From NCBI GenBank assembly GCA_001600095.1, contig BCIX01000005.1:192523-256522 (forward strand): 64,000 nucleotides of DNA, in the 5' to 3' direction. Positions 46,755 through 59,133 of the stretch are shown here, in pieces (position 1 is the stretch's first letter; every line of letters starts with the position of its first letter). Below the pieces are notes generated by a model, which saw nothing but the letters and a program-made list of their open reading frames with translations, had not been told where the DNA came from and did not search any database. The position numbers and the translations under genes are program-made. The DNA is from Bullera alba. Lineage: Eukaryota > Basidiomycota > Tremellomycetes > Tremellales > Bulleraceae.

Positions 46755-47491
46755 CCTGGCACTCAGGTAGTTGTTGATTATTCTCGTTGACGGTCTAGGT
46801 AGCTGAAGTGAGTTCGAGGAAGAGTGAACGCAAACACTGCTGCATACGTAGCAGGCCCAGAAAGAGGTGGACGAGATCGAGCAAACCCGGTGGAGGTTGA
46901 GTTCGATAGATTTGAATAGAAGTGAACCGGCGCGCCCCGCGCGCCGGCTAGTACCCAGCAAAAAACCCCCTCTTTACTTTATGATGGTGCGGCCTTTTCG
47001 AAATTTGATTCCGCACCGACAATTAGAAATATTTCTAATTGTTAGAGGAATGGCGAACCCTGATTACAATAGCCAATAGACCCTGGGTCGCCTGTCAACG
47101 AATTCTGTACAAGTCTAGTAGTTATATACGAGTTGATAGTGATACCGCCGAGACCCTCGACACGCTTGATGACGTGGTGTTTGGCTCACGGGGTTAACAG
47201 CGCGGATAGAAACCCTGCGTTTCATATAATCTGCTCGTACGCGCGCTGATTGCTGCTCGCCCTCGCAATAAGCAGCTTGGTACCTGCTCGTCATGTATGA
47301 CTTTGATGACTTTGCCTGCAATAGCCACACACACCACCCAGTGCCTGCCGACACGCCAGACGTCATGGAGTAGAGAGTAGGAACAGAGGAGGTATCAATC
47401 AGCTGAGCGGTCAATCACCGGCGAAGAGGGTGATATAAGAGGGGGCGAAGAGGACAAACGAACCGTTTGAGACGACGCTATTTCTCACACG
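46755..47491. promoter_or_regulatory. Divergent promoter NDUFAF2-like (-) / SPC2 (+) with palindromes
   Basis: A GC hairpin, CCGGCGCGC-CCC-GCGCGCCGG, is at 46927-46947. AATTTGATTCCGC is at 47002-47014. A perfect 24-nt palindrome, ACAATTAGAAAT/ATTTCTAATTGT, is at 47019-47042. No gene is seen. These signals lie within 120 bp of each other, 170-290 bp from the NDUFAF2 start. Confidence 0.65.
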
Positions 47492-48545
47492 ATGGGTCGT
47501 AAATTAGCAGCGCCAATCAAGGTGGTTCCCGTCAATCAAGAGCAGGATGCAACAGCAGCCCCAGCGGACGCGACCGACGGTACACTCGCCACGGACCCGT
47601 TGCCCAGTGTGAAGGTGAACAATGCCAACCTAGGGGAGATGAAGTCTGCCCTTGATGACATTGTGAAATCGGTAAGTCGAGTCGCAGCAACCGAAGAAAT
47701 CCAACTGATGATTTATCGCTAGCACCTCGCCTCGCAAGCCTTCACGCCGTCGCTGCTGCATCCGACTATCCACCTGTCGCTCGGGTACACCTCGATCATA
47801 CTCGCGCTCGGATCAGCGCTGTACTCGTGGAAGACGGAATTCGAAGAGGCCAAACCGGTCCTTTACGTCGGAGTCGTCGGATACTTTGTGTTCCAGGGGA
47901 TATTGTGGGCCTGGAAGCGGTGGGTGGAGAAGGGCGAGGTGTTCAGGGGAAGGAGACGGAGGATGGTCAAGAGGGTGAGTCATAGCGTCAACGGTCTGAG
48001 CGCGGCCTCGGACCTCGGACCAACTGTACCGATAAAACTGACCCGGTATTCTTCAGATCGAGACCGACCATATTCAAATCATCACATCGACCACCTTGTC
48101 CGCTCCTCCCGCCCCCAATGTCACCTACTCGCCCCACACCAGACCGACATCACCCACATCCTCCCCCTCCTCGCCATCATCCGTCGCCTCGCCAATCCTT
48201 CTCACCCCATCCAACTCTGACCTCCAACTACAGGTTCATCAGAAGGACGCCTCAAATGAGACTGCATCGTCCTCGTCGTCACAGGGCAAACCCTCCACCT
48301 TATCATCCAGAGACTCGTCAGACTTGGTCGGGCCGACGTACCTCCTCCAACTGAACCTCAGCACGACTAGCAATAACGGCAAGAGCCTCATCAGCAAGAG
48401 CAGAGTCGTCGCCGGCAAGGGCGTTGGCGAGTTCATCGACCAGGAAGGCGGTGTGGAAGAGGGCGAAGTGGTCAGATGGCTCGGTTCGCTTCTCACCGAA
48501 GCGGGACTTGTCGGCGCAGAGGAGGAGGGCGTGAAGGAGGAGTAG
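47492..48545 (+). CDS. SPC2: Signal peptidase complex subunit 2
   Basis: Exons 47492-47671, 47723-47974 and 48057-48545 give 306 residues. The cytosolic N-terminus (MGRKLAAPIKVVPVNQ) is followed by LKSALDDIV-type helix and two membrane helices (LHPTIHLSLGYTSIILALGSALYSW and PVLYVGVVGYFVFQGILWAW), the family topology with both ends in the cytosol. The C-terminal domain reads TYLLQLNLSTTSNNGKSLIS and ends acidic (EEEGVKEE). SPC2 links signal peptidase to the Sec61 translocon and aids signal-peptide discrimination. A Ser/Pro-rich insertion (SPTSSPSSPSSVASP) follows the helices. The frame closes exactly. Confidence 0.93.
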
Positions 48546-48772
48546 GTGTGTAGTTCCGAATAATGGGCACCCCGCCCGCATCGGAACCTGTTCAAGATGT
48601 GATCTCTGTTCGACACTTAGGTATAATTTGGCCTAGTTCGCTTTCCGGTAATCGACTCTGATATCAAGACTCGGCGATACCCTCCATGCCATGCATCACT
48701 GTTGCTAGTCAACTGGTTCGCTCATACCGATCTCTTCCACACTCAGCTCTGGTCACAGCACCAGATACCCGC

Positions 48773-49329
48773 TCACTCGGTCGAGACGGTGGACGAACTG
48801 ACTTTCTTGCAGTCAAATGACACCTTGTCGTCGTCGTTCATGCCGACGATGAAGGGGTACTCGCCGTCAGAGGTGGAGTCAGCTCTGAAGACGTAGAGCG
48901 CGCCATCATCGAGGGCCGACTTGGCTTTGACAGAGCACTGCACGATCGTCAGCTAACACAACAATGCTACAGTGAAAGATTACTCACCTCCCAGGTCTCA
49001 TGGCTTTTCAGGCTTTTCGACCCTTTGACCGGTCTCGTCATCTCGACAGTCAGGGGCTTGCTCTCCCCCTCACCCAGGGTGAACGAGGCGGAGGGATACT
49101 TCCTCGCAGTGTCCATCGGGTCGAAGACCTCGTACATCTGCGGAAGCTCCTGCGTCGAGGAGACAACCGTGCCCTGGTCAGTGATCAGAACGACGTTCGA
49201 GTCGAGGATCTCAAACTTGGTATCAGTGTCGGTGCCGGGCATTGGCATCGAGCCGAGTTGTTCGGCTTGGGATGCTCCGCTGAGGAAGGAGGTGATGCCA
49301 GCGGCGGATAAAGCGTCGATAAATCTCAT
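48773..49329 (-). CDS. Small export-like protein, two exons
   Basis: Exons 48988-49329 and 48773-48937 give 168 residues. The start MRFIDALSAAGITSFLSGASQ is weakly hydrophobic and could be a signal peptide. The body is acidic (FEILDSNVVLITDQGTVVSS, FTLGEGESKPLTVEMT). The phase-0 intron falls exactly before TGC: CSVKAKSALDDG...KVSFDC, so the last exon holds the two cysteines, 41 residues apart. That gene plan matches the tandem paralogues at 10.3 and 11.5 kb and the secreted protein at 30.3 kb. No known domain is recognised; secretion is inferred. Confidence 0.78.
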
Positions 49330-49923
49330 AATGTCTAGTCTTGGTCTGTTGGGTGGTTGGAAGGTGGTAAGTGTGTTATGGGTGGAGTTGGGGTCCGTGG
49401 TGTTTTCGGACGATATGGGGGTTTATATATCCCTTTGGCGGGGGGGCATCGTGATCATCGATCAGCAATCTAGCCTGAGCCACAGTGAGCCACCCAAGAC
49501 AGCGGGCTCTCGGTCCCGTTACCGACCCCGATAGTCCGACCCCGCTCAAATGAGAATATCCGCACCTCAGACATGAACCCACCTCCAGATCCCTCCATCT
49601 TGGCCGTTACGCCGTGTGGCCGACACTGGTCCCAATCTCACACAAAGGGATGCCGGTGTTTCCATCTATCCATATTCCCAAACGTATCGGTCATCTAACC
49701 GCCATCGTGTGTATCCGCCTCGGCTCGGTCACACGACTTTGACACACGCTTCAGCGGATCAAAGCTACCCAAGCTCCTCCGGTCGCATACGTGTCATGAG
49801 AACCGATAGCAATGCAAAATCACTGATCGAGCCGAGTAACAAGACATGCATTATATAAGTGGGTATCTATCTCAAGCCAGTATTCGCTACAGTAGTATCA
49901 CTATCAAATGAAACATCCTCCTT
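49330..49923. promoter_or_regulatory. Promoter of the export-like gene and ErdS 3-prime region
   Basis: A minus-strand TATA-like GGATATATAAAC occurs about 90 bp upstream of the 49329 start. The rest of the interval to 49923 shows no gene. Confidence 0.4.
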
Positions 49924-52801
49924 CTAATCCTCAAAAAACTTGACAATCTCGTTCAGATCCGTTGGTCCGACGCCGTGCTTGGGGTAGCAGATCCAGACGG
50001 GCTCGCCGACCGTTCCAAACTTTTCCCTAAACTCTGCCTTGTTCCTCAGCTTGAGCGAGCTGGTGACTGCCGAGTAGGTGTTTGAGAGGAACTTTGCCTT
50101 GATGCCATGGAGGTGGCTTCCCGGGACGAGCTTCTCGCTCACACCGGCGCCAAAGGTAACAGGCCCAGAGATCGAGTTGAGGGCATGACCGACGAGAACC
50201 TCGATCGAGCCGTTGACCGAGTTTGGGAAATCCAGCGCCCATTTCACCTGCCATCCGTGCTGGGGCGATAGCTTGGCCAGGACGACCATGGACTGAACGA
50301 CCCTCTGCTTGTTCTCCGCGATAAAGTACCGTCGGTGCGCAGTGTCCCTCCATGGTTGGATCTCGGTGAGGTGGACTTGTTTCCCCTTGTTGCTTCTCTG
50401 GGCCTTCCACTCGTCGATCCGCTTGTTGACCCGCTCGGTCAAGTCGGGCGTGGGTTTCTGCTCGGAAAGGCTGATACCCTCTCGCTCTAGTCGACGCTGA
50501 TTCTGACCGTCGTCCTTGGTGGGTCGGAGTTTGTCGGTATCGACACGTTGCTCCTCGGTACACGTCAACGTCCTCCACCTGAGCTTCTTCGCCAGCAACT
50601 CTTGGATTGGATCCGAAACGAGCATCCAGATCGGTGTCAACTTGAGCTCATCGTAGACGAATCGCAAAAACTCCATGATGACGTCTGGGTACTGCGACTT
50701 TTCACACAGTGGATCTCCGGCAACCATGGCAAACTTCTTCTGCTTGACGTAACCGATGGCGGCACCGTTACTAGGGTGTCTCCAGATCTCGAACCGGTCG
50801 TCTAGCCAGGACGTGTTGGTGGCATCTCCGTAGTTGGCAATGAGCTCCTCCACCGGAGGCATGTTGTCCTTGGTATACGTCTTGAGCGTGGTAGACTCGG
50901 GATGGGTGAGCGTGAGGGGTTTGGCGGGTAGCGATTTCGGGTCTCGGTGGAAGAGCGAGGCGAATCGGACATTACCCAAGTTGAGCATGAGGAATACGAC
51001 TCGCTCGAGTCCGAGACCGGCGCCGCCGTGAGGTGGGATACCATAGTCGAATCCACTCAAGTACTCGGTCATAGTGTCCTCCTCGATTCCAGCCTCCTTC
51101 ATCGCGGCTCTGAGCTTGGCCGCGTCGTTAATACGCTGTCCACCAGTGCAAATCTCCTGACCGCGGATGAACATGTCAAACGAGTTGGTAAAGTCGCCGT
51201 CGGTCATGGTGTAAAACGGTCGAGCGTTCTTTGGGAATTTGTCGAGGACGTAAAAGTCCGTCTTGTACTTTTCCTTGACGAGTTCTCCTAGTCTGATCTC
51301 GTCACGAGTCGACAAATCCTCCATCTCAACCTCTCGCCCGTCGTCCCTCAGCATCTGGATACCCTCAGGGAACGGGATGATGGGCGTCTCGTCCAGCCAG
51401 ACCAGATCCTCACTCGGCCATCGCTCCTTCACCCGGTCAATCTCGGTTCTCATCTTGTACACCTCGGTAAAGACGTTTTTGAGCATGTTGGTGAGGACGT
51501 GGAGGAGCTCGTGGTAGTGTTTCTCAATCGCCATTTCGATATCGAGGCCGGTGTATTCGGTGAGATGTCGGTGGGTGTTGGAGTTTTCCGCTCGGAACAC
51601 TGGCCCGACCTATGTCAAGATTAGCACTGATACGCACTTTACGGATCAAGAGACTCACCTCGTAGACCTTGCCAAAGTCGGCAGAGATGGCCATTTGTTT
51701 GGCCAATTGTGGACTCTGCGCGAGGAAAGCCGTTCGACCAAAGTATTTCACCTTGAACACCGAAGCACCACTCTCCGTCGCTGCAGGCTGCAGCTTGGGC
51801 GTGCTAATCTCCATAAAGTTCTTGGCGTCCAGACTCGCTCGGAACGTCTGCATGATCTTGGCTCGGATTCGGAAGACTGCTTGGTTGGAGGGATGTCTGA
51901 GGTCGACGATTCGGTGTTGCAGCCTGTTGTGGGTGGGTTCGTCATGGTGGTAGAGATCAAAGGGGACGTCTTCGGCGGGTCTGACCAGGTGGATAGCTTC
52001 GATCTGAATCTCGAGGTTGTGAATAGAGGCCGAGTGGATGGGCTCGCTCGGCTGAGAGAGCTTACCTCGGACCTGAACGATAGACTCGGGATGCAGTCGT
52101 TGAACCCATTTCACCATGTGTTTGGACCCCTCGTTTCGGTGGAGGACACCTTGGATAGTGTCCGTTTGGTCTCTCAACAGGAGAAAGTCGAGAGCGGCCG
52201 AGACCTTGCGCTGGGTGTGGATTCGAACTCGGATAGTAATCTCCTTGCCCTGGATCGCGACGGTCTGATCGCCTTGTTGAATATCCCTCAACGAGACCAG
52301 CTCGGCGGGCTCTACCAAGTCGCCATACCTCGCTCTCGTCTCTTCGTCCTCGAGCTGCCTTGCAATCTCCTCTTCTTCATGTCTCCGCCTCTCAATCTCC
52401 TCCCGCTCGGCCTTTGCCTTTTCCATCTTGTCCTCCTTTTCCTGTCGGTGTCGCTCGGTTCTCGCCTGGGCTTTACCCTTGGTACTTGGGTCGAACCCGT
52501 TCGAACCTCGCCTCCGGTCGGCCGAGGAGGATCGACGGAAGGGCAAGTCGAAGCTGCGTCGTGGGGAGATTGGGTTACTAACCGCCGTGCTGCTGCCCGT
52601 GCGGGGGGATCCGGGTGAGCCGGGGGTGCTGCCTCTGCGAGCGGCATTGCCATCTTGGGCGTGGCCGTTGGCGGAGGGCTTGTCGCTCGAGCCGAGCTTG
52701 TGTAGCGCATAGGTGAGCTTCTTCAGGGGGTTATGCGTGGCATGGTGGTCGCCGTCGGCTGGAGAGCCGTGGAGACCTCTGCTCGCCTCGTTGTCTCCCA
52801 T
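49924..52801 (-). CDS. ERDS: Ergosteryl-3beta-O-L-aspartate synthase (AspRS-DUF2156 fusion)
   Basis: Exons 51659-52801 and 49924-51609 close to 942 residues, starting MGDNEASRGLHG. After a disordered and then charged helical N-terminus comes a class II aspartyl-tRNA synthetase: OB fold (ITIRVRIHTQRKVSAALDFL), KYFGRTAFLAQSPQLAKQ, motif 2 FRAENSNTHRHLTEYTGLD and motif 3 GGAGLGLERVVFLML. About 360 residues of DUF2156 follow (WLDDRFEIWRHPSNGAAIGY, FAMVAGDPLCEKSQYPDVIM, HGWQVKWALDF). This architecture is the known fungal ErdS: aspartyl-tRNA made by the first domain is used by the second to aspartylate ergosterol. No separate cytosolic AspRS is in the window. Assignment rests on the fused domains. 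Confidence 0.93.
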
Positions 52802-53634
52802 TCTGGGCAAGCAGGCTGTGTGCTAGGTGTGATGTTAGAAATGAGATGGTGTTTGTGATGGCAGTGGTGGAGATAGTTTCGTTGGAATCAAGATGACGAA
52901 GGGGATGGGTGACTGCGGATCGCATCTCGCTACCTTGTCAACTAGGCCTCTTATGCTAGAGTAAGTCGGAAGTCTTTTTTGGGACATGCAGGCTGGAATG
53001 ACAACGTTGTCGTTTAGCTAAGCAAAGGGTGACGTTGACGTCCGCAGGTGGTCCACAGTGGTCCACCCGTCGACTAGACGAGAAGTCAACGTCATCATCC
53101 TGGATTCCGCGGGCGTAGTTAGGCGTAGTTGTACGTTATCGTCGCCCGACGCCGGTGGACATCGGACCTATTCGGACAGCACTAGATGGGTTCCTTCGCT
53201 GTCTCCTGGATCAATATCGCGCTTGCCACTTTCTAGCCAACCACTGCTGTTAGAGCTGACATTGCAGGACAGAAGGCGCAGAGCGTTCATCACAGGAAGG
53301 AGCGAGTAAGAGCAACCCAAAAGTTGATTTCATCGGCACAAGCGGCATGCAGCGGTCCAGGCACCCATTTGCCACCCACAGTATTCAGGGAGCGGAGTTA
53401 GTCAGATCCTAATGTCACGACGTCACTAATTTAAGGTTTGAGTGGGGTAGCCACGTGGCACCTGGTTTGCACCGTGTACAGGTAAACTCTAGCCAGTTGC
53501 CGAATTTCTGATCCCGCTTCGACTCGCTGCCAACTCCTTTATTTGGCTTTGATTTGGCTTGACACGTTAAAGGCTTCAACTCAGAGTCAGATCACTACAT
53601 CACCTAGACTCATCAGCTGAGCACCGCGTACATC
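52802..53634. promoter_or_regulatory. Divergent promoter ErdS (-) / eIF2B delta (+)
   Basis: 833 bp. GTGGTCCAC occurs twice in 19 bp (53048-53066), the palindrome GCCACGTGGC is at 53450-53459 (CACGTG core), and AATTTCTGATCCCGC, a variant of the recurrent promoter motif, is at 53503-53517, 118 bp before the GCD2 ATG. No gene is supported. Confidence 0.5.
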
Positions 53635-55328
53635 ATGACAGACCCAATCGACCCACCTGAAGGCTCAAAGGGGACCCCGCCTCAGCAGCCCAAAGCCAAG
53701 CCGCCTAAACCGGCCAAAGCGGAGGCTGCAGAGTCCAAAGGGAAATCAGCCAAGGACCTCAAGAAGGAGAAACGAGCTGCCCAAGTCGCGGCTCGGGCAG
53801 CTGAAGGTGTTGCTAGCGGGTCGTCCGGGCCCGTAGCAGACGTCGAGGGCAGGCCGAAATCGGGCGGACTATCCGTTCCCAGCTCTGCGGACAAGAGGTG
53901 AGCGAAGCGGCTTCACGTGTAAGTATGGCTCAAAGCTAAGCTGCAACCACTAGACCCGGTACATCCGCCGCTGGACCATCGTCTACTGTTCCGGGACCCA
54001 ATGTAGGACCTAAACGACCCACTGCGCAAACCGGCGCCTCGTACATCAGCCCTCAGGACAATGCCCACGCGTCCAACTCTACCCAAAACCTATTCTTCTC
54101 TCACCTCCCCGTCCACTCGAAACCAAATACCCCACAAGCGATCGCAATGGCAAAGCTACATCCAGATGTGATTCGACTAGGCGTGCTGATGTCGGAGGGC
54201 TTGTTGAGAGGTGCGAATTCGAGGACAATGGCAATGATGGCTTGTTTCCAGCAAGTGATTCGGGACTATGATTGTCCGGATCAAGCAGTCTTGTGGAAGG
54301 ATCTGCCGATATACCTCAGTCCGATGATCGCCTGGCTGGAGAGCTGTAGACCGAAAGGTGTCGGAGGTGGAAATGCCATCAGGTGGCTCAAGAGCGAGAT
54401 CAACAGGCTCGGCGAGGAGGACTACGAGAGGACAGAGACAGAGGTGAGCGTTGTCTCGGTCATCACTCTATGTTCGTACTGACCGGCGCCTTGTCTGCTC
54501 AGCAAAAAGCATACCTTGTCGAAGCTATAGGCGTGTATATCCGAGATCGAATCGAGTTTGCCGATCAGGTCATTGCCGACAATGCAAAGGAGAAGATTCA
54601 CCCTGGCTCCACCATCGTCACGTTCGCCCGGTCGTCAGTGGTCGAGAGGGTCTTATTGGAGGCATGGAGGGACATGCGGGAGCAGGATCCCGAGGCGACT
54701 TTCGAGGTGATCGTCGTCGACTCGCGGCCATTGAACGAAGGTGAGTCCGTCATCAATTGAGGCCTCTCACTAATCGACGTGATAGGACGCGCGCTCCTTG
54801 AATCCCTCACGCAAGCCGGGCTACAATGCACCTACCTCCTCCTGCCCCTTCTCAGCAGTGTTCTCGATCGGACATCGCTCGTACTACTCGGTGGATCGGC
54901 ATTACACTCTGACGGCGCTCTCTACTCGCGAGCAGGAACCGCCCTCGTCGCCATGCTCGCCAAAGAGCACCGAGTCCCCGTCGTCGCTTGTGTCGAGACG
55001 TACAAATTCGGCGAGCGGGTCGTCCTCGATGGTGTCGCCACCAACGAACTGGGCAATGGAGTCGATCTGCTGGACATCCCCACCAACACCATATTGAGCA
55101 TAAAGAAGCCTCAAGACAAACCCGCCCATGGCTCGGGAATCCCAAACCTCACACCCCTGAGCCTCATGTACGACCTCACCCCTCCGAGCCTCATCACGGC
55201 CGTGTGCACAGAGGTGAGTGCGATGATGACGTGATTGAGAGGTTGTTCGCTGATGTCAACGGTAGATCGGATTTATACCCCCGAGCTCGGTGCCCACAGT
55301 CTTGGGCAAGGCCGCTGGCGGTGTGTAA
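53635..55328 (+). CDS. GCD2: eIF2B delta subunit
   Basis: Five exons. The Lys/Ala/Pro-rich N-terminus (MTDPIDPPEGSKGT, then KDLKKEKRAAQVAARAAEG) is followed by SHLPVHSKPNTPQAIAMAKL and HPDVIRLGVLMSEGLLRGAN, the helical domain. The Rossmann-like half has TIVTFARSSVVERVLLEAW, FEVIVVDSRPLNEGRALLES, LLGGSALHSDGALYSRAGTA and VPVVACVETYKFGERVVLDG, the eIF2B alpha/beta/delta signature. The end is LTPPSLITAVCTE-IGFIPPSSVPTVLG. It is a regulatory subunit of the guanine nucleotide exchange factor for eIF2, sensing phosphorylated eIF2 alpha. The stop is at 55328 after AAGGV. Confidence 0.95.
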
Positions 55329-55581
55329 CCGGATGAGAAGAACTTGATCTGAGGAACACGATATGTGGAGTAGCGTCGCTCCTGCCTGCGCACATGACCC
55401 GCATACCCTTCGTACATCATTATACGGACGTCTGTGTACAAGAGATGCAGAGATCATCAAAACCCAAGACTTCGTTCTTAAAACTTCTCATTGCTCGGCA
55501 TCGCTCGTCTTCGCTCATCCCGTCAACCAGACGGCCAGCTCTCATACCTTCTGCCCACTTGCTCTTCTGACCGATTGCCTC

Positions 55582-58500
55582 TCAAGCCAAGACCCTTTGC
55601 CGCATGGACGCCCTCCTGACACTCGGCGCGTCTTTCACCGGAGGGCGGTTCTCATCTCGTCTTTCCCTCCTGTCCTCTCTATCCACCTTATCCGCCTTTT
55701 CCGCCCCGGGTCGTGCCATTGGGGTCTCCTTGGGCAGCGCCCTCAATACTCGATTCGGCAGGGTAGACGAGTTGTACGACGTGTACGCGGTGTACGAGGG
55801 CGTGGCGAGGGGTTTGGACATGAGTGAGGAGACGCGCCTTCCCCTTCCCGGAGCCGGCGTCTCGAGAGAGGCGTAGCGCGAAGTGGAGGTTGATTCGAGG
55901 TTGATGTCGCCCTTTTGGCTGGATACCAGGGGAGTGGACCCCGCGACGCCTTTGACAGCAAAGCGGCGTTTCATCTAACAAGAGTCAGTTCAGATCACGC
56001 CGCTTCGCGACTTTCGCGACGTACCAGCTCCAGCTCCTGCTGCTTCGAGTCGAGCGCAATATTCAACATTTCCAAATCCTCCTTCAGCTCCGATTTCCGT
56101 CTTTGCAGCGTGATAATGTCGAGGTCTTTGGACGCAGAGGCCGACTTCAACTTGGCAATCTCGTCCAGTAGGGCCGATGGGGGTGAAGGCGCCGAGGCGA
56201 TCTTTGCCGATTGCTCCGCTTCCGCCAATTTGGACTCCAAGGTCTGGATAGCTCCTTCAGACTGCAAACACCGTCAGCTAAACCCCGTACTGCGCCGAGA
56301 GTCACCTAGAGTCTACCCACCTCGTGTCCCTTCGAGATCAGATCCTCGCATTGGGTTTGTAATTGCTCAATGAGCCTTTCCGCCTCTTCCCTCCCTTGCC
56401 TCTCCTCCTCCAGCTCTCGCCTCAGTCCAAGGACGACACCCTCATTGGCCTCGGCATCGCTTTCCCTGGCTCGTTCCGCACTGTCCACCTCCGAGGCCAG
56501 TCGCCCCAGTTCCGCCTCGTCGGCCTGCTGTACCGTCCGCAGATCCCTGACAGCCCTTTCCAACATGTTGCGCTGGTCATTAACGCTGTTCAGCTGTCTC
56601 TCGAATTCATCCACTTGACTCTCAAAGTCCTCCACCTGGCCTTCCAGCTCGTTCGCCCGTACGGAAGCTTGTTGCGCTTCGTCCCGCCATTGCTGAGCCT
56701 GTCGTGCCTGTTCCTCCAGTGTCGAGATCTTGGATTGCTGCTCGGTGGACTGCTGCTGGGCTTGCTCGAGCTGGGACTCAACTTGGGCCAAGTTGGCATG
56801 AAGGGATCTCTCCCGTTTGGATACTAGCTCCAATTGCGTCCTGAGTTCCTCCTCGACTCTTGAGCGTTGTCGATCCAATTGGCCCACAACGCCTCGTTCC
56901 TTCTCGGCATCTTCCAGTCGTCGGACCGTCGCGCGGGATTGAACCAGCTCTTGCTGTAGCTCGGTCCGAGCTTCGATTTCCTTGTCTAGCTCTGTTTTGA
57001 GCGATTCCTGCTCTGAGAGGGCTTTGGCCAGTCGGATCTCCATATCCCGATTGGAAGCCTCTGCGACCGTCGTCCTGTCTCCCATCTCCACAGTCTTTTG
57101 GGCGGTGCTCGGCGAAAGGCTCTTCCTCATCTTGGATAGCAAGAAGGAATCCCCATCACCCTTCCCCGACGACCGCTCATCCTCGTTGCCGTTCGAGGCC
57201 GACTTGAGCGATCTGATCTCCTGCTCCATTTCGCTCAGTTTGACTCTGGTCATCTCGCCCTCGATCACCCGGAGGTTGAGATCCGCGAGCACGCTATCCC
57301 GTTCGCTGACTTCGCCCTGGAGTTTCTGCACTAGGGAGCGATACAGCTCGAGCTCGGATACCAGTGCGGCCGTGTGCGCAGAGTGAGCCTCGAATAGCGC
57401 GCGAGTGGGCTGGACCAGCGCTCCCAGCGGTGATCGGGAGGTCGAGGCGGACATGCTACGGACCAAGGGGGCGACTTTACTGGTGGACAGCGAGAGTGCG
57501 TTTGTTGAAGGGGTCGGGGAGTCGCAATCGAAGAACTGCGTCACGTTGCCAATACTACTGTTCCCGGCCGCACCTGGAGTGACACTGAGGCTCCGGCGGG
57601 GCAAAAAGGGCGACGGTGCCATTGGTGATGCGCTTGGTAGAGAGATGAGATTCGACTGGCCAGGCGGCGTTCCTTGAGTCGCCTTCGCAAGGCCGAAAGA
57701 GAGCTCCAGGTCGTTCAGGCTTGAAGGGACGTTGAGCGGTTTCGACGGTGAAATGTCCGCGAACAGGGCAGAATGAAAGGCGGTATCCTCTCCCGAGGCC
57801 GCGGAATCGGGAGACGTCGATTGTCCCCTGTTCAGAGGCCAAGACAGATCGGCCTGCTCAGCAGACATGTCGGCGAAGATTGATCGTGAAGAGGGCTTGC
57901 CCTCGGATTTTGGTGTTTCCGGGGCTACATTGACAAACTCGCTCGCATCGTTTCTCACGGGCGATAGTGCGTGTCGAACTGTAGGGTTGGATCGATCCAA
58001 GCTGGAATGGCTGGCGCTTACCGCGAAGGAGTCCTCCACAGGCATGGCTGCAGGTCGCGGCGTATCCTGACCGTGGGCGAACCGAGAGCTGGGATAGTTG
58101 GATCGGCTGAACTCTGATACCGAAAACGACGTGTTGTCCGAGGGCGAAGCAAACTTCTCGTCGAGCAAATTGGACACGTCTTTCGACATGTACAGTTCCA
58201 TCGAGGGTAGTTCCTCTCCGTTCCGCTGTAGTCCAATCGTATTCGCCGTGTCCACTCGCTCACTCTGTAGTGACACCTCGTCCAGTTCCTGCGAGTCGGG
58301 GTAGAGTTCCGGATGGGAGAGGCCTAAAGGGGACGAATGTATTTCCACCTGACCGTTCCATGAGACTTCCCGGCTATCCTCTTCTGCTTCTCCAGAGTTG
58401 CCCTCGGAAAGGCGGGAATGCTCGAAAGACGCTTGTGAGCTGGCAACGAGGGAGATTTCGCCTTCTTGACCGGGGACTTCCCAGCTTTCGTCCGCTTTAT

Positions 58501-59133
58501 CCCCCTTGACGGGTGAGGGGGAGGCGGGTGGTGGCCGAGGTGACATTGATGGGATGGTGACGGCGAGAAGCTGCGAAAAGAAGGAATTTGACGATGGCGA
58601 CGGAGGAGCGGGCGGTAGCACGGAGGCGTTAGGGGTGATGACTCGGAATCGATTTTTGGGGAAGAAGCGGACTAGATAGCGATCAGATCGAGCTCGTTGT
58701 GATGCCTCGTCGATAACATAGAATCTACCTCACCTCCATTTCCGGATCCCGGAGTGCCTGTCTGCCTTAGAATCCCTCTCACTCCGTCTTTCACCCCGAG
58801 GGGGGTGTACGACATTGGAGCCTGGTTTGGCATTGGTGTATTCTCCTTGTCCTCCCTGGACACGACTACCCTCGCAGCCTCCTTACGCTGAGTCATAGAC
58901 ATACTCGAGAGCAAACTCTGGTCTGAGAACTCCATTGAATCTACGACCACCTCAGTATACATCCATCTCGGTGTAGAAGTCGAGGGGGACTCACCGGCAG
59001 GGTTGACCAAATTGACTACTCGTTTTCCTCTTACTTGCTTGGTCGCAGTCAACGGCGAGCTTGAGCCGGAGATGGAGTGTGTCCATGGTGGTAGACTAGA
59101 TGAGGATGCTCCAGGACTCTTGCTGCCGCTCAT
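55582..59133 (-). CDS. Large coiled-coil protein, probably cytoskeletal or spindle-pole
   Basis: Six or so exons, about 1,100 residues. The start MSGSKSPGASSSSLPPWTH at 59133 leads to Ser/Pro-rich sequence with GVRGILRQTGTPGSGNG and VRFFPKNRFRVITPN, the latter made by a splice at 58734. The middle is low-complexity, acidic and Ser-rich. From about residue 520 to 900 long heptads dominate (LEEQARQAQQWRDEAQQASV, LEGQVEDFESQVDEFERQLN). The C-terminus has ITLQRRKSELKEDLEMLNIA then a basic tail (SVRRASMRQRVLA). I do not recognise it firmly. The plan, disordered N-terminus with GIL/GTP phospho-motifs plus coiled coil, resembles fungal spindle-pole or cell-end proteins. Confidence 0.75.

Noticed and set aside
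51551..52618. 355-codon plus-strand frame
   Set aside because: Antisense shadow of the ErdS first exon, which has motifs and codon bias.
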